Assembly: GCF_025399195.1 (NCBI RefSeq)
Contig: NW_026252092.1
Span: forward strand, 1-64,000
Source: Umbelopsis ramanniana AG
Lineage: Eukaryota; Mucoromycota; Umbelopsidomycetes; Umbelopsidales; Umbelopsidaceae
Direction: 5' to 3'
Length of the DNA: 64,000 nucleotides
The notes beneath the pieces are model-generated. The model worked only from the letters and a program-made list of their open reading frames with translations, was not told where the DNA came from and did not search any database. Shown piece after piece: positions 54,814 through 64,000 of the stretch. A program made the translations under genes and the position numbers. Every line of letters starts with the position of its first letter. Position 1 is the stretch's first letter.

Positions 54814-56109
54814 ACAATTTTTTCCAATTTCGAATCTATATCGTAGTTTAGTGTATCCACGAAATACCTTCACATATTGTATGCAATAATGTTATAGCAG
54901 AGACGATGATACGTTAAAGTGTATCCATTATCACTCAAAGATTATTTTACGTTCTACTCAAGATGTACCGATTGCACTGTAAGATAGATATTGGAAATAG
55001 TGAATATACCGTATAACCAGTATTCTGACTGTTGCTGAGCACCGCAAGTTCATAAGTACTATCCTTATAAAGAAATATCACATCGTTTATGTTTCAATGC
55101 TTCACGTCGCCCAATGCTTTACGTACATCATATGTGTTAAATCGCACGTGTATTTCAATAAAAACCCAAACAAGCACAAAGGGAAAGTAACAATCCTCTT
55201 TTATTGATAGAATATGAAACGTAATTTTGTTTGTGGAAGACTGACTGCTGAACTGCCACAGCAAGTAAGCATTTCTATGACAACTTCGTAGCACTATAGA
55301 AGTCCATCAGAAGAAAGAGAGTCAGTGAATGACGTATAGCTAGTGGTGGATGGAAATTGAGGTATTAATGCTGTCAGCCAGCTTCCATCACGGCTAAACC
55401 TCAAATTCGCAGTTAAAGTTCACCAACACTAAAAGGCTACGCAGGTCACATGGCCGCCACTACGATGATTTGCGCAGTTTTCTTTTTTGCCATACCTGAT
55501 TTGCTGCTTTAATAGGCAAATTTAATCATCCCTGAATCGAAGGCTGCTCAAATCGAACGAAGTATTGTCTTTTTAGTACAAAGAGAATAAATGCGTGTTG
55601 AATTGAGGTTATATCTTTTTGTGAGTATATTGTCAAGAATGAACCAGCTGTGCAATTTGATTGTCTATATAGGGTGATAAGATAGCACCCCCAGATCTAT
55701 CTCCAGCAAAGTAACGGTAGAGGTGAAGTAGGGTTGCAAAAATTCCCCACCTGATATCTGTGCTCATGTGAGACATGCTCAGCCGCAGCTGGACTTGGAA
55801 GTTTCATTTGAATGTGCGCGGACCCAAATGAAAACATGGAAAGCAGTATGGCAATACATTGCAAAGCTCGCTTTATATTGAAGGAAGTCTACCATGGTCC
55901 ATAAAGCTGCTTCCAATATGTAAAAGCTGCTTATTCATTTGACTGCAAAGTCCCGCTTGCTTCCCGCCCCATCCGTATGCAATAAGCAGCTGGCTGCCTC
56001 TTTGGTGCTGAACTCAAGTTTAGGGTCACTGTTACACAATCTGGAGATAAATTGCTTTAAAGGACGTTCCAGGAAAAGTGCGAGCCAAAGGTTTATCTCC
56101 TTTTCAAAC
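54814..56109. other. Intergenic region, no supported gene
   Basis: 1.3 kb between the reductase and the GRDP gene. Only short open frames; the frame before the GRDP start (from 55939) is open but its sequence is unlike the family. Confidence 0.5.
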
Positions 56110-58333
56110 ATGGCCAGTCCACCATCTTACAATGAAGCTATCAGTGATAATGGAGACATTTTCGTAACTTTACCAGACTGCCAGGCCCATGCGTCCTTGT
56201 TACATACGTTCTATCAGTTGCGTATATCTGACCCCGAGGTAGAGAAAGTATACCTTGCTCGTGCTGAGGCAAGATATTTTCAATGGATGGACCATGTTCA
56301 ATCGTATGGACCCAGCATGGAGCTTCTTCCACCTATAGGTAAATTGTGTGTACTGAAACGTTTTCCATAATTTGGATGGACGCTAATATAGTTCGCCTTT
56401 GCAGATATTGTTTATATGGTTTGTGTTAACATTATTATCGATTACTATATAAACGCACGCCATGCACCACCGATATTGAACGACCGTATGTTTACAGTGG
56501 CATGCACATCTTCTATCCCCTTACCGCTATTATGAGGTACGTGCGTCATTACATAGCAGAAATTAAACAGCCTGCAAATCAATTGACACGTATATTCTCT
56601 AAGGATACTCTGCGAAATGGATGGGTTCTATTCCATACCAAAGCGTATGGGCTCCCTCTGCAACGCTTGGTAAGATTACTTGACTTGACGCCTGATTCAC
56701 CATGTGTAAGTTGGAGTGCATGTCTAACAGAAACCTCTCAGGAATGGGCCAAGACAACCTTTGAGGACGGAGTGGATCCTGAATCTGAGCAATACTGGAG
56801 AAAGTTTTTCCCAGATCAGCCATACAAACTAACAACCGACAATGTTGATGCAGGATTTTCCTGGATTGCTTGTCCCTGCTGCCAGTCGCGCATCAGATCG
56901 TCATGGGTAGATTATGCCAAGATGCGAACCGACAAACATTCGTCTATCCCTTGCCACAACTGTAAAGCGAAAGTGACGGCTGAAGCACTATCCTGCGCTC
57001 GCTTTGTAAAAGACTGGTCAGAGAGTACAAAAACGGATATAAAACTCGCGTACGTGCTTGAATTGTTTTGCAGCGATGATACGAAACAGTTGCGCTAACT
57101 TCTAACAACCAGTGGGTTCCAATTGGATAAGAAAGGAAAGCGGCTATATTTGCAGCCAGAGATTGCGGCAAGGATGATTGCTATACGCGATAGTGCAAAA
57201 GTCCAGGCAGTGCTAAATTCGAAAGAACCCCTTGATTGGATAGAACTTGTCATTGCTCTCAGATCTCAGATCACAATAGGTAGAACGGACTCCAAGAGAC
57301 TAGATCTTAACACAGTGGCTACTACTATGCGTAGTCGGTATATGGGTATTCCTTACAAGTCCTCATTGGATATCATTATTGCCGTTGCACGACAATGGGA
57401 ATTCACTGCTAAGATGGTTGAAATCAACTGGACCACACCAGCGTCAGTAGCCGATGCCGTGGCGCGGTACAAAAAGTTTCTGATGCTTATGAAGGATCAT
57501 CCAAAGTCCATCCTGGTACCTGTACTGTCGATCGATCTCGCGTGGCATACCCACATGCTGAATCACTACAACTATCGCGAGTACACCCTTAAGCACTTGT
57601 TCCTAGTCGTCAACCACGATGATACCATTGCCAGTAGCAAACTCAATAATTACCTCATCTCAACTGCCAAGCTATGGTATCAGAAATACCAAGAACCATA
57701 TACGTCTGATAATCTGGAAAAGCTGTATTCGTCATCTTCGATGTTTGCCGCGATACAGAAGAGAAAAATGCGCAAGTACTGGTATCAGGATAAGACGACA
57801 GAGAAGAAGGAACCTACCATGGAGTAAGTGATGACATTGGCATGCAGGATATCTGATAGCCTGGCACTTACATTTTGAAAATTTATAGGAAAGACCGTTA
57901 CGTTGAACATAATACCGGTAAGTGACAGCACGCAGGGTGCGTGGAAAAATCCAATTAATATTCTGACATTTTCCTTTAGCGTATGCAAGCCCTGTATTCG
58001 GCGTAATGGTCATGGTGAGTACAATGAAAAACATGATATTTCAGTCTTTCAATGCTTATTCACATATCAATCCTATAGCCCGATCTATGGTACACGACAT
58101 CTGTAGGAGCAAGTCTCGGCGCGGCTTCTTGTTCAATGGGAGGTTTGGGCAATACGAGTGGAACGTCAAATTCTTCGTCTTGTGCATCGGTCGTCGCGAC
58201 GACATTCGGTGGAATGGGATCTTATGGTGGCTGTGTTGGTCCCACATGCGGTTCAGGAGGTGGGGCATGCGCTTCAGGAGGTGGTGGTTGTGGCGGCGGT
58301 GGTGGTGGCTGTGGCGGCGGTGGTGGCTGCTAA
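56110..58333 (+). CDS. GRDP-type (DUF1399) glycine-rich domain protein
   Basis: Eight exons: 56110-56338, 56405-56418 (14 nt), 56498-56536, 56604-57049, 57113-57823, 57889-57917, 57980-58014, 58079-58333; 585 residues. Joining the first exons rebuilds LLPPIDIVYMWHAHLLSPYR, and further on there is VPVLSIDLAWHTHMLNHYNY. The repeated (D)xxxxWHxHxLxPxxY motif defines this family, known from plant GRDP proteins and many fungi. A Cys pair region (CPCCQSR..CHNC) may bind zinc. The C terminus is almost pure Gly/Cys/Ser (GGGGCGGGGGGCGGGGGC), a feature of family members. The molecular function of DUF1399 is unknown; plant members are linked to stress responses. The start MASPPSYNEA is in good position; the last four exons are short and phase-consistent. 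Confidence 0.88.
56405..56418 (+). other. 14-nt microexon of the GRDP gene
   Basis: ATATTGTTTATATG between TTTGCAG and GTTTGTG. It codes for the IVYM of the first DIVYMWHAHLLSP motif (with one base from exon 1). Skipping it would shift the frame. Confidence 0.8.
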
Positions 58334-60707
58334 GGTCGACGGACAACCATGCCCAATCACACTACAACCTTACTTTCCATGTCATAACTTGTACTATATT
58401 TATAATTTTCAATGCATCTCATGATGATATGACATTAAAGCGCTAATAAATTACTTAACTTCAATACCATATGGGTTATGTATAGATCAATGCGGGTTCG
58501 ATGCAAACGGCCGATAAGCATATTCAGTATATCTCAAGTGGTTTTTGGATGTGAGATTGCCCGCCCGCGGTTTAAGGAACGTGAAAATAAATTATGGAAA
58601 GTAATTTGGAAGCTGTCAGATCGTAATTATGATTTTTCTTGAAAAATTGGCCCTTTCTTCGCTTGAGCGCTATTATCGCTGTAGAAGAGGAGTACCAATA
58701 TTCCGATGCACACCTTTATCTTACAGAAGCCAAATTTGAAAAAATCGTCTTTCAGTGCCTTTAGGACGTATTCAGATGTGGTATCATTTGACCGTTTTAT
58801 AAAAGCCATCTTTGGCGTCCGCGGAACCGCACATCCTCTTCCCTGACCTTATCTCAAGTGCCATCACAAAACATGGTAAAAAGGAGTAGCAATTGATCCG
58901 AGATTGTACCGTAGCTAATTTTTATTTTTATTTTTTAAAAAAAAAGAATATAAAAAAAAAAGCCAACATCTCGCTTAATGCGACCATTTCAAGTATGCCG
59001 AATGCGATACGAGAGGAGACATCGTTATCGTCGATGTATTGCACCGTGAAGTGTTCCGAATAGTGTATATTTTTGGCGTCAGGTTTGTAAGCCAAAGTAT
59101 GCCACAACTATCGCTGCATTTGTACAGCCCTTGCCAGGCTTTTCTGGATGCTCGCTTAGGCTGGGTAATGAAGGGAACGGTACAACAGATCAAAAGATTT
59201 ACTCTGCAGCTTGCCAAATTGAAACCTGCGCTTTCATATAAAACCCGCTGTACAAGTTGTCCTACTTGAGCTGGTCACAGCATAGATATTGGGTCGTTAG
59301 GTTACGTCTAAAGTTTATATTGATCACGTAAGTCAACATCGGAATTAGATATTTGAAGCATTCATACTTCAGGAGAAAAGCTGCAGCCTTATATTTTCTA
59401 GAACATGACCAGATATTTCAAATCACTAGGCTGTATTTGCTTGATTGGAAAATACACTCTATTATTTCAAGCTCCATCGTCTAAGAGAGCCTTGGAATTA
59501 CTGCCGTGCTCCATTTTCATATAATCGACGATTCAAGGTACGCACATTTCCTTTAAAACTCCTATATACTCCATTTCATTTATAGATGTTCAAAGTCTTG
59601 TAATTGATTGAACTTGAGCTCATAATCTGACTGTAGTAAAGGTACGTTCAGTCAGGCATATGCTTGCCAATTGCAGAGTTGATACTCGACCATTCCTCAC
59701 GTTATGAGATTGTACCTCCAGGTACAATTTGTGGTTCCGAAACAAATTTTGTCAAACATGTGTGTTGTACGTTTCAAATGCAAGGGACGCCATGTTACAG
59801 AAAATACGTTGAACATCTGAAAGCAAATCTATAGCAAGGCCACAGTTCAAATTTGATACAATGCTGTTCAATGAACAGTTCTCGATGTGCAAGTTTTTGA
59901 CATGGGAACTTTTGGCCGTTTTTCCATATGCAAATTGTCACACTTACAATGTGCCGCTTTAGCGAGCTCCATCTTTCCTTTTACTTAGTGATGGCGTTAA
60001 AAAGAATATTAAATAACAGATTCCCTAAAACGCTTCTCACACGTATCGGTGCACAAAAATATCAAAAGTTGAGTTTCACAACGAAGCAATCCCCTGATGA
60101 AACACTTGGACTACCGCAGTTCGATTTGGGAAGTTCAAAGGAGTGTCTTTGGGACACAGACACAGCCTCCTAAAAAGAGACTTTTTTTTTCCTGCTTCGT
60201 AAACGCTTGCATTGCTTTCAAGCCACCCAGTGCCATTGTGTATTTGGCAATTGCAGTGCATAGTTCTATGAATCCAGTTGGCTCAAGGTTGAAGTGTAAC
60301 ATAGGTACGCTATCGATATTGGGGCGGTCATTTGGATCGGATGTACAATTTGTTCCACAAGTTACCTCTGCCATTTGATAGTATTAATTCAGCAATCTCA
60401 GAAGCGCCAGGGCTTGCAAAGGTCAAGACCCCTCTTGTCCCCCGAATATTGCGTGATGTGGTGATGCCGGATTCCAAACTTGGAACACAGAAAAAACTCA
60501 AGGTTTAGCCACATATCATCACACATTTGCATGTGGTCAGTCTGGCCTCCTTACGCAGTCAGAAGTTACACTTCATGTTTTGCGCTGCGCACCATGGAAG
60601 GCAACATTCTCAGAGCAGACAGACAGACAATTTTCATAGGGAATCATACTACAATTATAATATACTTTACTTAAAAAAATTATATCCCGCACAAGATTAA
60701 GCCTACT
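58334..60707. other. 2.4-kb intergenic region
   Basis: AT-rich with homopolymer runs (e.g. 58936-58962). Frames up to about 95 codons have no domain or splice support. No repeats with defined ends, tRNA or other RNA recognised. Confidence 0.5.
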
Positions 60708-62472
60708 TTACAATGCGTTGAAGAATTTGCCCATAATGGTAGTTGGGACTTCATCGTCAGTATCAGCTTCAATTTCGGCAATGCCGGTCATGAAGTCCAT
60801 TTCGTCGACACGGTTCCAATGGGTTTTCTTAACGAGCTTGTAGCCGACGAACAAGATAACGGCGAAAGGAATGGGGAGGTATTGAGTGACGAAAGAGGAG
60901 ACATCCCACTCACCGGCAAGGAAGACTTGCCAGCCAGACAAGAAGATGATGAGGGTGGTGGAAACCAACACATACCAACCTCCAAAAATACCAAGAGGAC
61001 TCTTGTAGGGAAGTGAATTTCGGTCCATACCCTGAGCCTTCATGCCAGCATGGAAGCGAATGTAAGTAATGGAGATAAAAGTCCAGGTAATAAGACCGCA
61101 AACAGATGTCATATTAGAGAAATATCCAAAGACAACCCAAGCGCCCTTGCTGACGGCCATGTAGGCAAGCAGAGAGAAAAGGACAGAAACGATGAGAGCG
61201 GGATAAGGAAGACCACGCTTAGTAGTTTTGGCGAATAACTTTGGTGCTGAGCCAGAGATAGCAAGACCAAAGAGAGCACGAGAAGAGGTATACATATCGG
61301 AAGAAGCAGCAGACCAAGCAGAGGTAAGCAAGCAAGCATTGATGATGTGGGGAAGGATAGGAATACCAGCATTTTCAATACCGATAACGAAAGGAGAGGA
61401 GGCAGCATCGCCACCGGAACCAGTAAGTAGCTTAGGATCATTGGAAGCGCAGATCAAACCAATGATGAATGTACCGAGGAGATAGAACAGGACGATACGA
61501 ATATAGACCTTTCGGATGGCCTTGGGAATGTTCTTACGGGGGTTTCTGGCCTCACCAGCAGCGATAGCGACGATTTCAGTACCAATGTAAGACTAAGCAA
61601 TGAAAAAAAGGCGCGGGTCAATAAGGTGATATTAACATAGAAGGTTAAGCGCAGTTGCACAAAATAGGATACTTACGAAAGCGGCTTGGATAAGGACAGC
61701 GAAGAAACCAAGGAAGCGACCAAGAGCTCCTGGGATACCTTTGTATTGAACCCAAGGGCCAGGGTTTCCCCAATAACTGACACCAGTGGCAATATGGTTG
61801 GGACCACCACCGGCAGCAATAATGACACCCAAAATGATAAGACCAATGATGGTAAGGACCTTGATACTGGCGAACCAGAACTCAGCTTCACCATAGGCTC
61901 GTGCACCCATGAAGTTGATAGCAACGACAATAACAAGACAGATAGTGATCCAAGCAGCGTTATTGATAGTAGAATTCCAGTAATTTATAAGGACAGCGGC
62001 AGCGGACAATTCAGCAGGAAGGACAATGACCCAGTTGTACCAGTAATTCCAACCCATAGCAAAACCAAGAGCAGGATCGACAAAACGTTCAGCCAACTTA
62101 ATGTGACCACCAGGGACAGGGAGATAGGAAACCATTTCTCCCAAGCAGTTCATGACAGCAAAACAGATGGTGCCCATGACGGCATAACCGAGCAAAAGAC
62201 CAGCAGGACCACCGTGCATCAAAGCATTAGCAGTACCCAAGAAAAGACCAGTTCCTGTAGAAATAAAAAAGAAGGTCAGTCCGTATTTTTTTTAGAGTCT
62301 CTTGAGGGCGATGAGATAACTACATACCAATAACACCACCGATGGAAATCATGGCAATATGTCTGTTCTTCAGCTGGCGCTGAAGAGTGGGTGGAGTGAT
62401 GGATTCAGTTCCATCCTCAGCATATGTGTTTTCAACATGATCCTTTTCGTGTTTTGAATAATCGTTCTCCAT
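60708..62472 (-). CDS. Amino-acid permease (APC superfamily, fungal YAT family)
   Basis: Three exons, 62472-62328, 62254-61677, 61592-60708; 535 residues. A hydrophilic N terminus (MENDYSKHEKDHVENTYAED) is followed by LKNRHIAMISIGGVIGTGLF, the conserved TM1 GxxGTG substrate-binding motif completed by splicing. Then GGPAGLLLGYAVMG, CLGEMVSYLPVPGG, FVDPALGFAMGWNYWYNW, SYIGTEIVAIAAGEARNPRK and TSAWSAASSDMYTSSRALF follow: twelve transmembrane segments in all. Family members import amino acids with protons across the plasma membrane. The exact substrate is not readable. C-biased codons suggest good expression. Lysines near the N terminus could be ubiquitin sites for endocytic control, as in yeast Gap1 (inference). 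Confidence 0.94.
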
Positions 62473-62537
62473 GATGGTCAGATTCAAGTGGCAGAACAAA
62501 AAGAACAAGGGGCATAAGTTTGTCAAGGATGAGGCTC

Positions 62538-62545
62538 ATTATATA
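62538..62545 (-). promoter_or_regulatory. TATA box of the amino-acid permease gene
   Basis: TATATAAT on the minus strand, 66 bp upstream of the ATG at 62472. Confidence 0.65.
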
Positions 62546-64000
62546 GCTGGCTCGCTTACCCTTACTCAGATCAAATTTGCCAGTCCGACAAAGTATTTCA
62601 AACATTGGACATGTGCCTCTCTTATCGGTAGTCCTTCCTAATATAGACAAGCAGCTGCTTTGAACCAACCATCTCCAGTCTGTGTTCTAATTCTAGATGA
62701 GGGCAAGCGGGGCTGAAATATATGATCGATTGAAACAATGGTTAGCTTTCTCGCGCAGTTGGGACCAATGGGGTGCAGTCCTTCTCGTCTAATAGGCAAA
62801 CATAGACGACTCACACTCATATTTGCATTTTTCTCCTAGGGTCTACGCTCTGAATCCTGGTCTAACTCTCGGAAAACGCGAAATCGCATCATAACGCAGC
62901 CATTGGCAGTATGGGGGAGGGAGCGGACAACACAAATTGAAGAACAGCTAGCAAGCACAGAATTTCCCACCATCGTTTTTTGGACCAAACCAATCACTAA
63001 AAAGTGACGCTCGCTTAAAGCTCAGAAGTTGGTTAATTACCGCATTTGCCCAACCACTGCACACGCCCACAGTGTAACCAGATACGGACTGCGACCCCCA
63101 AACGAGATTAGCGGAACCACAAAGATGTGACCCGTTAACTTTCGCACACTGAAGCTGCCTTAAGTAAGCTTGAGTACGACAGCTAGCTAAACCTAGATGG
63201 CAGTAAACGTAATTGACGCTCCACGCAAGCAGCAGGGTCGTAGGACCATGGCACTCACGTTTCCAACTCCCAGGTAAAATGCGTTGTACACTTTCATGCT
63301 GGCTGGCTGGTCATACAAATTGGAATACAAGTTTTACATTATTACCTTGTAAAACGTGGCTGGCCAAAAAAAATTACTGAATTTGTCCGCTAGAAAGCCA
63401 CCACAGGCCCGGCTCCGTTTCTTCCCAAGGATAGGCAGAGCGGTCTCAAACACACCTCTTTTACAATCTATGAGTAAGAAGTTATAGACCCATGTTTTTA
63501 AACATACCCTATTGACTAAGCGGTTTTTTAACCTCAGGTAAAGTGATAGACAATATGCATGCATGCGGAGAAGATTTGCCAACGTAAGCACCAGCAGCAA
63601 CTGTTGTAATTTTCCTTCGCCGCCAACCGTCCGGAGTCGTGATATTGGCAGAAAGAGCACGCCAGATTTGAAGCAATCTCCGGTCCAATTGTCTGGCCAT
63701 CTGTACAACAGTTATCACGGAACCCATCAGTTTACACAATTGAAATCCACATTGCTCTTTTTCGAGACGATCCAAAACATAAAAAAATAAAAATGGTGAA
63801 CTCTCATCATCCAAATGCAACAGCATAAATCCCACGCTGAACTATGTCTCGAACCATCAATTAGTTCTCCATGCATTTTTCCCACAATATTAATTCAAGG
63901 CCCACAAAATGGCAAACGGGACTATCAAAGCACTGACGCTGGTAGCCAGAAGGATTCTTTCATTTAAAGTTGATACTATTGCGGCTATAGCATATTCAGG
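62546..64000. other. Right-edge region without supported gene
   Basis: Upstream region of the permease and flanking DNA. Minus-strand frames at 63334-63835 are open but lack family signal. From an ATG at 63909 a plus-strand frame runs open off the window edge (31 codons, MANGTIKALTLVARR..), which could be the start of a gene continuing beyond; too short to judge. Confidence 0.4.

Noticed and set aside
61686-62333. Plus-strand frame of 215 codons opposite the permease
   Set aside because: Antisense shadow of a codon-biased membrane-protein gene; hydrophilic, repeat-like, no family.

Overview
The window is nuclear DNA of a filamentous fungus, most likely an early-diverging one (Mucoromycota). 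Genes are dense in patches and separated by AT-rich spacers. They are cut by many short introns (about 55-100 nt, GT..AG, with two GC..AG exceptions). Protein families such as RNase H2A, V-ATPase D, MYST, Pcyt2 and Zn2Cys6 regulators are typical eukaryotic or fungal ones. The assignment to Mucoromycota is inference from gene style and content; no rRNA or other marker is present. All exon structures given here were derived by hand from splice motifs, frame continuity and family conservation.

Layout. 87-728 (+) 2OG-Fe(II) oxygenase; 1035-2829 (-) forkhead regulator; 4133-5168 (-) WW-domain protein with a Gly-His tail and a 9-nt microexon; 6121-7379 (+) V-ATPase subunit D with a GC-AG intron; 7673-8465 (-) mucin-like single-pass membrane protein. 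A 4.6-kb gene-poor spacer follows. Then come two tandem GH20 beta-N-acetylhexosaminidases (13063-18071, +), RNase H2 catalytic subunit A (19013-20633, +) and a P-type IIC (Na,K-ATPase-like) cation pump (21477-25329, +).

26374-34365 (-) holds three tandem paralogous Zn2Cys6 transcription factors, each with an intron that splits the codon of the first zinc-ligand cysteine. Next to them, 34736-45130 (-) is the outstanding locus. It is a 27-exon gene whose frame closes perfectly into a 2,896-residue protein: degenerate chromodomain, about thirty ankyrin repeats, WGR-like domain, PARP helical domain, PARP catalytic domain with an intact H-Y-E triad, and a C-terminal cysteine-rich block plus PBZ-type zinc finger that resemble the C terminus of the mitotic checkpoint ubiquitin ligase CHFR. 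One protein would thus write and read poly(ADP-ribose). Its promoter carries a near-consensus RFX/Crt1 X-box, which suggests DNA-damage control.

The right part has a Kre9/Knh1-like secreted protein (46200-46999, -), ethanolamine-phosphate cytidylyltransferase (47597-49242, -), a MYST acetyltransferase with a chromo-barrel (49574-51279, -), a GPI-anchor-like protein (51661-52503, -), an MDR-family alkenal/enone reductase (53797-54813, +), a GRDP/DUF1399 protein with a 14-nt microexon and a Gly/Cys-rich tail (56110-58333, +) and an amino-acid permease (60708-62472, -). The last 1.5 kb has no gene I can support.
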